A DNA stretch of 54,701 nucleotides from Bradyrhizobium sp. (GTDB taxonomy: Bacteria; Pseudomonadota; Alphaproteobacteria; Rhizobiales; Xanthobacteraceae). How positions within the stretch are numbered: position 1 is the stretch's first letter; each line of letters begins with the position of its first letter. Position numbers and translations under genes: made by a program. The notes beneath the pieces were generated by a model, which did no database searches, had not been told where the DNA came from, and saw only the letters and a program-made list of their open reading frames with translations. The stretch covers positions 1 to 54,701 of the forward strand of contig NZ_JAUSLT010000108.1 of assembly GCF_030646015.1 (NCBI RefSeq), given 5' to 3'. Shown in pieces: positions 1 to 7,639 of the stretch.

Positions 1-2
1 AG

Positions 3-1586
3 ATGCGCACCTACTTCAAGGCGCGCGACGAGCTGTTGGGCGCGCTCGGCGAGCAACGCGGCCGCGAGGGCGTCGATGCGCTGCTCGACGAGTCGCGCTC
101 CGGCTTGTTCGACGAACTCAGCGACCGGCTGCTGGCGACGCCCGCCGACAACGACTACCGCAAGGGCCTCGAGAAACTGATCCCGCTCGCCGATGTGATC
201 GGCAACCAGATGCGTCCGGGCTACACCCCGACCTACACCTACAAGGACGCAGCCCAGGACACGCTGCTGCAGAGCGGGGCGGCGGCGCTCGATGCGGTGC
301 TGACCAAGGGCTGGGCGAGTTCGGCGGTCGGCAGCAGCCTTGCGATGCGCGACGCCGCCCGTGCCGGCGGCGGCGTTCTCGACATCGCGACCGCAGGGGT
401 CAAGGCGGCGGTGACCGATGTCCTGTTCGGCCAGGCGATCCATTACGGCGCAGGCTATGCCGGCGAGGCCTGGCGCGCCGGCAAGAAGGCGGTGGCCGGC
501 ATTGCCGAGAGCGGCGCCGATCTGCTGGCGCAGGCGAGCCGGCGCTCCAAGGTCGCCACCGACCTGGTCGAGAAGATGCGCAAGAATCTGACGACGCTGG
601 ACCAGGGCGTCCATGTCGACGGTTCAGGGCGGATGCGCGCCTCGTTGACCGACGTGCTGGAGGTGCAGAAGAACCCGCATCAGGTCCGCGCGCTGAAGCA
701 GAGCGGATCGGCATCGACCCAGGAAGCCTTCAACAACACACTGCGCAACGAGGTCTACAAGCCGCATGACCAGATGTTGCTGGAGCGGCTCCGGAAGTCG
801 AGCCCGGAGCTGGCCGACAGGAAGCTCGTGATTCACGAGTTCCGCACCCCCGGCAAAACCGCCAACCCGATCAACACCGACCGCGACTTCCGGGTGCTGA
901 TGCAGGACAGCACCGGCAAGTGGGTCGAGGTGCCCAAGACAAAATGGGAGCAGCACTCCAACGATGCCTTCGCCGAACTGACCTTCTTCGACAAGACAAA
1001 ATGCCCTGGGGGCATGGACCCGGCGCAGCAGAAGGCGTGGTGGGCGGAGCAGCACGGCCACACCCCGACCGATCGCGCCTTCCGCGAGGCGGGTCGCGAC
1101 TACTCCGACCAGATCGCCGATCTCAGGACCGGCCAGCGCGGCAACCTCGCCGCCGGCGAGGTGGCCGGCACCGGCACGACCCGGATCGCCGAGTTGAAGG
1201 ACATCGCGTCAGGCAAGGCGCCCGTCCCGTCGCAACCGATAAAACTCGCCGACCCGCAGGGGCTGGCGCAGCAGTTCCACGAGAAGGTCACCGGCAATCT
1301 GCGCCGCGGCGATCCGTTCGAGGCGATCGCCCAGGCGCAGAAGGGCGTCGACACGCTGGACACCGTGCGCAAGGCCTATGGCGCGCAAAACATCCCGGCC
1401 GGCGAACTGCCAGGCAATCTGCGCCAGGCGATGGATCTGGTGAAAGGCTCCAACCTGCCCGTTCATCCCGACGCCGCGGTGCTGCACACGCTGGAAGGCA
1501 AACTCGAGCGGCTCGGCTTCAGCGACATCGGCGACTTCAGCGAAAAACTCTCCAGCCAGTTCGAGGGGCTGAAATGGACAACATAG
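3..1586 (+). CDS. Large protein of unknown function, possibly 5'-truncated
   Basis: I do not recognise the family. The frame encodes 527 residues from an ATG two bases inside the window, so the true start may lie upstream. The first ~200 residues are Ala/Gly-rich with a weakly hydrophobic stretch (about 85-175). The middle and C-terminal parts are charged and soluble, with a Trp/His-rich segment (residues ~305-350, including QQKAWWAEQHGH). There is no clear signal peptide, no nucleotide-binding motif and no obvious catalytic signature. A strongly Shine-Dalgarno-led zinc-ribbon gene follows after 31 bases, so the two are probably co-transcribed and may act together. Several antisense frames overlap it but lack family-like sequence. 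I am confident it is coding and have no functional call. Confidence 0.7.
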   Translation: MRTYFKARDELLGALGEQRGREGVDALLDESRSGLFDELSDRLLATPADNDYRKGLEKLIPLADVIGNQMRPGYTPTYTYKDAAQDTLLQSGAAALDAVLTKGWASSAVGSSLAMRDAARAGGGVLDIATAGVKAAVTDVLFGQAIHYGAGYAGEAWRAGKKAVAGIAESGADLLAQASRRSKVATDLVEKMRKNLTTLDQGVHVDGSGRMRASLTDVLEVQKNPHQVRALKQSGSASTQEAFNNTLRNEVYKPHDQMLLERLRKSSPELADRKLVIHEFRTPGKTANPINTDRDFRVLMQDSTGKWVEVPKTKWEQHSNDAFAELTFFDKTKCPGGMDPAQQKAWWAEQHGHTPTDRAFREAGRDYSDQIADLRTGQRGNLAAGEVAGTGTTRIAELKDIASGKAPVPSQPIKLADPQGLAQQFHEKVTGNLRRGDPFEAIAQAQKGVDTLDTVRKAYGAQNIPAGELPGNLRQAMDLVKGSNLPVHPDAAVLHTLEGKLERLGFSDIGDFSEKLSSQFEGLKWTT

Positions 1587-1617
1587 AACGCGCGCAATCG
1601 CGCTCAGGAGGAATGTC

Positions 1618-2595
1618 ATGACTACTCAAACGATTGCACCGGATGCGGTTCAGCTCGATCGCGCGGCTAACGCCGCGCAATTGCCGCCGTCGGTGCGCGC
1701 CGGTCTCGCCGATCCCCTGGCGCGCATCGCGGTGACGACGGTAACGCGCGACGGCGGGCGGCGGCTGGATTGCTATGCCGTCGCTGGCGCGGGAAAGCAG
1801 ATGGCGGCGGTGACGCCGGACGCCGAGGGCGGCGCCGCGGTGTCGTTCCCGGTCGATAGCGCGCTGGCGGAAGCCTTGATCGTTGAAACCCTCGGTCTTG
1901 ATCAGCCGCTCGCCCCTGTCGACCATCGCAGCGAACTCGACATCGCCGCCCTGTGGGCGCTGGCGGCGATGGCCGATGCGCACCGGCAGGCCGAACTGGA
2001 AAGTCTGCTCGCGCGATCGCCGGCACGTCAGGTCGCGCTCAACGAGGACAGCATCTACCTGCGTGCGCTGGATGGCGCGACGCTGCCGGATCCGCGCTGG
2101 CTGTCGGGCATGCTGACGCAGATTTTCGGCCCTGGCGACGTCACGGAGGCGCGGTTGCTGGCAGGGCTCGACGTGCTGGCGCGCGGCGGGTTGATCGTGC
2201 GGGGGAAGACGGGGCTGTGGTCGCCGCAGCCGGCGTTCGTCACCGCCTTCGCGCATCTCGAATTGCCGCTCGCCGCCGCGGTGCTGTCGGTCGACCGACG
2301 ACGAGCGGGCGGATTCGATTCCGCGTCGCTGGTATTTTTGCGCAGCTTCGCCGCCGTGTGGGTCATTGATCCGCGCGGTCCGGCCGGAGCGCCGAGCGCG
2401 GTGCGCCTCAGCTCCGTGAGCGCCGCTGATGCGAGGACGCTGGTGCATGACGCCATCGCACTGGCGCTGAAGGAGCCCGCCGCGCCGCCGCAAGCGCCGA
2501 AGGCGGCCGCAGCGCCGCGCTTCTGCCGGCAATGCGGCCATCCCGCGACGGCTGCGGACCGCTTTTGCGGCCAATGCGGAGCCGCGCTGGCATGA
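1618..2595 (+). CDS. Protein with C-terminal zinc ribbon, function unknown
   Basis: The product is 325 residues. Its last ~25 residues form a zinc-ribbon knuckle pair (CRQC, then CGQC 14 residues later), which should bind one Zn ion. The zinc ribbon is preceded by an Ala/Pro-rich linker. The ~290-residue N-terminal part is soluble and hydrophobic-patterned, with no motif I can name. The start is well supported: AGGAGGAA lies 4-11 bases before the ATG. The gene follows the unknown 3-1586 gene closely, which suggests an operon. The stop TGA overlaps an ATG at 2592, but the next gene more likely starts at 2673. A terminal zinc ribbon usually mediates protein or nucleic-acid contacts; which applies here is unknown. 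Confidence 0.75.
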   Translation: MTTQTIAPDAVQLDRAANAAQLPPSVRAGLADPLARIAVTTVTRDGGRRLDCYAVAGAGKQMAAVTPDAEGGAAVSFPVDSALAEALIVETLGLDQPLAPVDHRSELDIAALWALAAMADAHRQAELESLLARSPARQVALNEDSIYLRALDGATLPDPRWLSGMLTQIFGPGDVTEARLLAGLDVLARGGLIVRGKTGLWSPQPAFVTAFAHLELPLAAAVLSVDRRRAGGFDSASLVFLRSFAAVWVIDPRGPAGAPSAVRLSSVSAADARTLVHDAIALALKEPAAPPQAPKAAAAPRFCRQCGHPATAADRFCGQCGAALA

Positions 2596-2672
2596 GCGGT
2601 CTCGGCTTTTGTTCTGGATCAATGAAACGGAATTCCGCGCGCCTGATGATGCGGCCTATTCGGAGACTCCTG

Positions 2673-2984
2673 ATGTTCACCAATCGCCGCCTGATCGCTT
2701 TCGGCGTCGCAACCCTCGCCGGACTGACAACCCTCCTTCCGGCCGTCGCATCAAAGCCGGTTCCGAAAACGATTGTAGGCTGTGTCTTCAACGGAGGCTT
2801 CGTTTCTTCTGATGGCTACGACATCCGTCCGATGGATGCCAACGGGAAGGATGTCGATCTCCGCCGTTTCGAGGGACATCAGGTGACCATCAGAGGCGAC
2901 TTGCTGCCGGGCGATGCCTTCATCCTCAAAAATCCGCCGGCCGACTCCGGCCCCTGCAGGATCATGCGGCCGGCAGGGAAATAG
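2673..2984 (+). CDS. Small exported protein, OB-fold-like, unknown function
   Basis: The product is 103 residues with a clear Sec signal peptide (Arg-Arg, then a hydrophobic core and LLPAVASKP, cleavage near residue 27). The mature part has alternating beta-like segments (VTIRGDLLPGDAF), as in small periplasmic OB-fold proteins; this fold call is an impression only. Two conserved-looking cysteines could pair. I chose ATG 2673 because GGAG lies 7 bases upstream and the signal peptide starts there. In-frame ATGs at 2592 and 2622 would add a charged N-terminal extension and are less likely. It follows the zinc-ribbon gene and precedes another exported protein on the same strand. Confidence 0.6.
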   Translation: MFTNRRLIAFGVATLAGLTTLLPAVASKPVPKTIVGCVFNGGFVSSDGYDIRPMDANGKDVDLRRFEGHQVTIRGDLLPGDAFILKNPPADSGPCRIMRPAGK

Positions 2985-3033
2985 TGCCGCGAAACGGATG
3001 CTCTCGGGATATTACGGTGAAAGCGAGCCAGCC

Positions 3034-3633
3034 ATGAAAGCTCTCAGCAGAATTCGAAGCAGGGCAGGCCTGTTGTCAACGGTCGTTGCTGTCGTCCTGG
3101 CCGGCTTCAATCCGACCGTTGCGGCTGCCGAAACGGTGATGGTCACAACAGGCGGCTGGCAAATCCACAAGCCCAGCAAGGAATACAAGGACCTGCCCAC
3201 CCTGTTGCCGAAGCAGGAGAATGGTTCTGACGCGGGGATTGGCCTGTTCGAGTTCGTTTGCATGAAGTCGAACTATTATGTGCTGCTGGTGCAGCCCTCG
3301 GTGAAATTGCGAGATACCGAACCGGCCGTGATCTCCATCTCCGTGCGCGCCGCGGATGCGGCGAGCGCAGCGCCGGCCGCGCTGACCTTCCGCAACCTCT
3401 ACAAGACGAAGTCGCTGCTTTCTCGCAGTCTGGACTGGGATGCGGATATTCACTATGCCGAAATCGGCGTGGCGCAGCTGGAGTCGTTCAAGACGGCCAG
3501 CGAGCTCGAATTGACGCTGGCGGGACGCAGTTACGCCATTGCTCTTTCTGACCTCGGCTCGCGATTGGGATCATTCCAGCGGTTCTGTGAGAAAGGTGTC
3601 GTCGAAAATCCGGCGCATTTCGAGAAACCCTAG
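3034..3633 (+). CDS. Exported protein of unknown function
   Basis: The product is 199 residues with a typical signal peptide (basic start, hydrophobic run STVVAVVLAGF, cleavage after AAA near residue 33). The mature part is beta-rich with two cysteines (FVCMKSN and RFCEKG) that may form a disulfide. I recognise no family. The start was chosen because the signal peptide begins at this ATG; an in-frame ATG at 2914 would place 40 non-signal residues in front and overlap the preceding gene. It is convergent with the next gene (minus strand, ending at 3668), with 34 bases between them. Periplasmic location is inferred from the signal peptide. Confidence 0.6.
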   Translation: MKALSRIRSRAGLLSTVVAVVLAGFNPTVAAAETVMVTTGGWQIHKPSKEYKDLPTLLPKQENGSDAGIGLFEFVCMKSNYYVLLVQPSVKLRDTEPAVISISVRAADAASAAPAALTFRNLYKTKSLLSRSLDWDADIHYAEIGVAQLESFKTASELELTLAGRSYAIALSDLGSRLGSFQRFCEKGVVENPAHFEKP

Positions 3634-3667
3634 AGACGTGTGCCCGTAAAGGACTTTGCCTCCCCGA

Positions 3668-4156
3668 TCAGCGTGGCAGTTCGGGAAGTCCGCATGTCCT
3701 GGCGATCACGGGCCAATGCTGCTTCAGCCCGCTGCTGGGGAGGGTGGCCTTGACCGGCCCGGTGTTGGTGCCTTCGATCCTGCCGTTGCTCCGGGCAAGC
3801 GCCATCAACGCCGCGACCGGCAATTCGCTGCGGCTGCCGGCATTGCCAACCCGTTCCAGGATGCTGTCGTCCCAGCTGAATGACAGCGAAAATACTTCCT
3901 GGCCCACGGTCAGCTTCGCGGCGCCGCCATTCGCGCCGACGTCGGGATTGCCCATCGGGCCGCCGCCGGGCGAAATGTTGACGAGCTGCAGCTTCCTGTC
4001 GGGGCAGGCGATCGCGAAACAGAAATCGCGCTGGTCGCACTGCATGACGAGAAAGCCGAGCGCCGCGGGAAGTTGCGGCCGCGTCCAGCCCTGTGCGGCG
4101 ACGGCGTTGCCGCCGATTGCACAGGCGAGCATGGCGAGAAGAACTCTCACGATCAT
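3668..4156 (-). CDS. Small exported cysteine-containing protein, unknown function
   Basis: The product is 162 residues with a signal peptide (hydrophobic core RVLLAMLACAIGG, cleavage after AVAA). The mature domain has cysteines in CDQRDFCFAIAC and a late TCGL, which suits an oxidised periplasmic protein, and reads as a compact beta domain. I cannot name the family. The ATG at 4156 is led by AAAGGGG; a longer in-frame extension to 4405 overlaps the YARHG gene and is rejected. It lies 43 bases downstream of that gene on the same strand, so both are probably transcribed from the promoter near 4510-4556. Confidence 0.6.
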   Translation of the reverse strand: MIVRVLLAMLACAIGGNAVAAQGWTRPQLPAALGFLVMQCDQRDFCFAIACPDRKLQLVNISPGGGPMGNPDVGANGGAAKLTVGQEVFSLSFSWDDSILERVGNAGSRSELPVAALMALARSNGRIEGTNTGPVKATLPSSGLKQHWPVIARTCGLPELPR

Positions 4157-4199
4157 GTGCGCCCCTTTCAACGGGTTCCCGTCCTCCAACGGGTGTTCC

Positions 4200-4481
4200 T
4201 CAATTGCAGCCGCTGCGCCGCTCGATCCGGGTGATCTCGGCGATGCGGGCGCGAATATCGCGCGGCAACGGCACGCTGGCCTCGATGTCATAGATGCAGC
4301 CCCCGTTGCCGAAATAGGAGATCGCGCGGGACGTCTTGAAGCAGTAGCCGGCTTGCTTGTAGTAGGAATTGCGCTCGACCCATAGTTCCTGGCAACTCTG
4401 GGCACTGGCCGTCGAGATCAGGCCGCCGGCGCTTGCCGCCACAGCCAATGCGCCAATCAGGCATCGATATCCAATCTTCAT
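4200..4481 (-). CDS. Exported YARHG-domain protein
   Basis: The product is 93 residues. A signal peptide (hydrophobic core LIGALAVAASAGGL, ending TASAQ) is followed by a short domain with the order CQELWVERNSYYKQAGYC, then FKTSRAISYFGNGGC. This matches the YARHG domain, a small extracytoplasmic cysteine-containing module common in rhizobia and of unknown biochemical role. The start at 4481 has AGAGGT upstream. It is probably the first gene of a two-gene unit with the exported protein at 3668-4156. A FixK-like palindrome (4543-4556) and a TAATGG -10-like hexamer (4520-4515) lie in its promoter region, which suggests oxygen-linked control. Confidence 0.75.
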   Translation of the reverse strand: MKIGYRCLIGALAVAASAGGLISTASAQSCQELWVERNSYYKQAGYCFKTSRAISYFGNGGCIYDIEASVPLPRDIRARIAEITRIERRSGCN

Positions 4482-4542
4482 GGCAGTCGCACCTCTGTCC
4501 AACAATGGTTCATTCCATTACCCGCCGCTCCCGGCAAACGCC

Positions 4543-4556
4543 TTGCGCTGAATCAA
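4543..4556 (-). promoter_or_regulatory. FixK/FNR-type box before the YARHG gene
   Basis: TTGC-GCTGAA-TCAA fits the FixK2-type consensus TTG(A/C)-N6-(T/G)CAA. Its centre is 41-42 bases upstream of a start predicted from the -10-like TAATGG at 4520-4515, the usual distance for activation. It is the weakest of the five boxes in this window because the left arm is TTGC. It also lies just beyond the 3' end of the membrane-protein gene ending at 4593. Confidence 0.5.
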
Positions 4557-4592
4557 TGATGCCGCCCGTCGATGCGTTTCGGCTGCAGACGG

Positions 4593-5687
4593 TCACGATG
4601 CGCTGGCGTCGGGCGGGTCGATCCGATCCAGCGCCAGCAGCAGGGATGCGACGCGGTTGGCGGAGGCGGCCCAGTCGGCCAGGCGAATGTAGTTGTCGGT
4701 GAACCAGTTGCAGGCACCCTGCACCACGACAAAGGCTGCGGCCGCCTGGACCACCTCGCCGAGCAGCATCGTGCCGGCGACGTATTTCGGCATGCAGAGC
4801 AGCAAGCCGACGACCGGCGCCAGCAACGTATTGCTGTGCGTGACCACGGTCAGGCGCATCAATTGCCAGCAATACTCCAGCCAGGTGGCAATCACCACCC
4901 GCAGCGCCGTGCTGACGGCCTCAAGCCGGTCCTTGATGTTGTCAGGCAATGTCTTGCCTTCGCCGCTCTCGCGGATGTGGGTTCCTATCGCGCGCAGCTC
5001 GGCTTCGGCTCGCTTGTTGTCCTCCACGACGCGGGTCAGGCGGCTGCCGATCAGCACCATCGCCGCCGCAACGATGATGGAGTAAACGATCACCGCCACC
5101 ACGAGGTAGCCCGGAATGGTCAGCACCAGGCCGAACAGGTCGATGGTCGAGCTACCACCCACCGTCCAGAGGATGCCGATAAAGGTGATGCCGGTGATCA
5201 GCGAGGAGAACAGCCCGAGCACGAGGTCGACCGGCAGGTCGGTGGCAAGCCTGGCGTCCTCGGCGATGCGATATTCGGGGGCCTGATGCTCCCCCGGCAT
5301 GAATCTGAGCCGGACATAATGGTCGCGCTCCAGCCAGTATTTGTAGAGGTGGTTGCTCAGCCACGCTCGCCATTTCCGTTGCAGGGTCATGCGGCCCCAC
5401 ACCGAGAACACGGCGAGCGCGAGGCTGGCCGCGGCCAGCGGCAAAAGACGCAATGCCTGCGCCAGCAGCTCCGCGCCATCCTTGCGTTCGACGGCATTGA
5501 AGAAATCGCGATTCCAGAAATTCAGCGAGTACTGGGTCAACAGCTGCAGCAGGACGGTGACGATCAGCAACACGGTGAGCAGCCAGGCCCACGGGGCCGT
5601 CGCGCCGCCCCAGAAGCCGCGCGCGCTCTGCCAGAAACGAGAGAGCAGGCGTTGCTCGCTGGGAGCGATGTAGCTGTCGTTATTCAT
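4593..5687 (-). CDS. SbmA/BacA-YddA-like membrane protein, transmembrane domain only
   Basis: The product is 364 residues with about six hydrophobic segments (around 34-56, 75-97, 155-178, 185-210, 290-310 and 315-340). It carries the conserved block RKWRAWLSNHLYKYWLERDHYYR-like plus RIAEDARLATD, typical of the SbmA/BacA and YddA (ABC_membrane_2) families that move peptides across the inner membrane. It stops at LLALDRIDPP, where a YddA-type protein would continue into its nucleotide-binding domain. It is therefore a membrane-only form, like SbmA/BacA but shorter. Its ATG overlaps the stop of the PfkB gene by 8 bases, so it is the last gene of the beta-glucosidase operon. A peptide-uptake role is inferred; its place in a sugar-kinase operon is odd. 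Confidence 0.75.
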   Translation of the reverse strand: MNNDSYIAPSEQRLLSRFWQSARGFWGGATAPWAWLLTVLLIVTVLLQLLTQYSLNFWNRDFFNAVERKDGAELLAQALRLLPLAAASLALAVFSVWGRMTLQRKWRAWLSNHLYKYWLERDHYVRLRFMPGEHQAPEYRIAEDARLATDLPVDLVLGLFSSLITGITFIGILWTVGGSSTIDLFGLVLTIPGYLVVAVIVYSIIVAAAMVLIGSRLTRVVEDNKRAEAELRAIGTHIRESGEGKTLPDNIKDRLEAVSTALRVVIATWLEYCWQLMRLTVVTHSNTLLAPVVGLLLCMPKYVAGTMLLGEVVQAAAAFVVVQGACNWFTDNYIRLADWAASANRVASLLLALDRIDPPDASAS

Positions 5688-6663
5688 GAGCTGGATCGGG
5701 CAGGGCGGTTTGCGACATGATCGGCCTGACCATCACCTCCGTGACCAGGCGGTGCATGTCCTGCGGCCGGCAAAGGTCGGTCCCCGGACTGAGCAGCGCG
5801 GCGGAACCGCCGGCAACCCCGTAGCGCAGGGCGGTTTCGAGACTGCCGTTGCTGGAAAGGCTCCAGACCATCGCCGCCAGAAAACTGTCGCCGGCGCCGG
5901 AGACGCTGACCGGCTTGATCGCGAGGCCGTTGGCGCGCAGGGCCAGATCGCGCGTGATCAGCAAGCCGCCGTCCGGCCCCATCGAGAGCGCGATCACCTC
6001 GACCTGGCCGCGGCCGATCAGGCGCCGTCCCGCCTCGATCAACGAAGCGTCATCCGAGGCCGTCATGCCAGCCAGCTCCTGAAACTCGCGAAGATTGGGC
6101 TTGATGAGATAGACGCTTTGTTCGAGCGCCGCCTTCAGGAAGCGGCCGGACGTGTCCACGATGACCTTGCTGTGCGCCCTGCAGGCCTGCGCCAGCTTGC
6201 CATAAAAATCTTCCGGTACGCCAGCCGGCAGGCTGCCGCTGGCGATCACAAACGCCGGCCGCGGTTCGATGCGCGCGATCGATGCCAGACACTCCTGCCA
6301 CTCGGATTCACCGAGCGGCGCTCCCGGGAAGACGAAGCGAAATTGCTCCCGGGTGGTCTCGTCGAAAACCGTCAGGTCCTCCCGCGTCTCGTTCTGCACC
6401 GGGACCATGAGGCCCTGCACGCCTTCGCGCGCGACCAGGGCGCCGAGCAATTGCCCGGTTGCGCCGCCGGCCGTGTAAATGGCCGACGCGGCGATGCCGA
6501 GCCGTCCGAGAACCCGGGCTACGTTGATGCCACCGCCGCCGGGATCGCGGCGCGCCGGCGCGCAGCGCATCTTGGTGAAGGGCGCCAGTTTCTTCACCGA
6601 CGTCGAGGCGTCGACGGCGGGATTGATGGTGAGGGTGACGATGCCCCGCGAAATGTCAGCCAA
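5680..6663 (-). CDS. pfkB: PfkB-family phosphofructokinase (1- or 6-phosphofructokinase)
   Basis: The product is 327 residues and belongs to the ribokinase/PfkB family: GGGGIN near 42-47 (sugar binding), ASGSLPAG near 141-148, KPNLREFQEL near 188-197, and GAGDSFLA near 256-263 whose Asp is the catalytic base. The pattern is that of the fructose-phosphate branch (6-phosphofructokinase 2, 1-phosphofructokinase, tagatose-6-phosphate kinase), which phosphorylates with ATP; beside glucokinase, fructose-6-phosphate is the likeliest substrate. I propose a TTG start at 6663: GGAGG lies about 10 bases upstream, and it yields a normal N-terminus before TLTINPAVD. ATGs at 6687 and 6708 are possible. It overlaps glk by 8 bases and the downstream membrane gene by 8. 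Confidence 0.85.
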   Translation of the reverse strand: MADISRGIVTLTINPAVDASTSVKKLAPFTKMRCAPARRDPGGGGINVARVLGRLGIAASAIYTAGGATGQLLGALVAREGVQGLMVPVQNETREDLTVFDETTREQFRFVFPGAPLGESEWQECLASIARIEPRPAFVIASGSLPAGVPEDFYGKLAQACRAHSKVIVDTSGRFLKAALEQSVYLIKPNLREFQELAGMTASDDASLIEAGRRLIGRGQVEVIALSMGPDGGLLITRDLALRANGLAIKPVSVSGAGDSFLAAMVWSLSSNGSLETALRYGVAGGSAALLSPGTDLCRPQDMHRLVTEVMVRPIMSQTALPDPAHE

Positions 6664-7639
6664 TGCCTTCGACCTCCGCCAGTGCATGCAGGCCGACGAA
6701 TGCGGCATCGTCGTCCAGAATCAGCCAGACCGGAATCGGTTCGAGATACTCGCGAAGCCGGCCCTTGTCTTCGAAGCGTGCGCGGAACTGCGAGCGGGCG
6801 AGATATTCGGGCATATGACGCAGAATGCCACCGGCAATGAATATTCCGCCCTTCGCGCCGAGCGTCAGCGCGAGATTGCCGGCGACCGTCCCGAGCATCG
6901 CGCAGAACATGTCGATGGCGGCGCGGCTGGTCGGACAGGTCCCCTCGATGCCGGCCCGCGTGATCTCGGCGGCGCGGCGCCCCGGCAGCGCGAGGTCGTC
7001 CAGCGTAGCCAGCGCCTGGTGGAGATTTTCCAGCCCGCCACCGGAAAGAACGTGTTCGGCCGAGACATGTCCCAGTCGTTGGCGCAGGAGAGCGATGACG
7101 GCGTCCTCGCGTGACGAACTGCCGGCCATGGTGGAATGGCCGCCCTCGCTCGACAGCACGAGGCGTCCGGTTGCGTGCGGTATGCAGGCTGCCATTCCAA
7201 GGCCCGTGCCAGGGCCGAGCGCGGCCAGTGGCGCCCCCGCGATCGGCAGTCCGCCGCCCAGGGGGAGGAGTTTTTCAGCGGGAAGGCAGGACAGGGCCCA
7301 TGCCACGGCTTCGAAATCGTTGAGCAGGCGCACATTGGTGAATCCGTAGACGGCGCGCAGTTCCTCAGCGTCGATCACCCAGGAATTGTTGGTGAGGGCG
7401 CAGTGGCCGTTCCCGATCACGCCGGCAGCAGCCAGAATCGCGGCGCTGATCGTGCCGGCCTCCGGCAGACTGCCGAGATAGGTGTCGAGTGCTTCGCGAA
7501 AGCTGCCGTGGTCGCGGACCGCCATATGGGTAACCCTGCCGACCGAGCCCCCGGCCAGAAGCGCGAAGCGTGCATTGGTCCCGCCGATGTCGGCAAGCAG
7601 CACGGTCCGGCCGGCGTATCCTGGAGAGGCTGCTTTCAT
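6656..7639 (-). CDS. glk: Glucokinase
   Basis: The product is 327 residues, the normal size for the bacterial Glk family, and converts glucose plus ATP to glucose-6-phosphate. Visible motifs are the phosphate-binding DIGGTNARF (17-25), LLNDFEA with the catalytic Asp near 108, LGPGTGLG (141-148) and the glucose-contacting SEGGHST (164-170). The start ATG at 7639 overlaps the stop of the beta-glucosidase gene (ATGA), so translation is likely coupled. Released glucose would be phosphorylated directly by this enzyme, and the PfkB kinase next door would act two steps later. Confidence 0.93.
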   Translation of the reverse strand: MKAASPGYAGRTVLLADIGGTNARFALLAGGSVGRVTHMAVRDHGSFREALDTYLGSLPEAGTISAAILAAAGVIGNGHCALTNNSWVIDAEELRAVYGFTNVRLLNDFEAVAWALSCLPAEKLLPLGGGLPIAGAPLAALGPGTGLGMAACIPHATGRLVLSSEGGHSTMAGSSSREDAVIALLRQRLGHVSAEHVLSGGGLENLHQALATLDDLALPGRRAAEITRAGIEGTCPTSRAAIDMFCAMLGTVAGNLALTLGAKGGIFIAGGILRHMPEYLARSQFRARFEDKGRLREYLEPIPVWLILDDDAAFVGLHALAEVEGIG

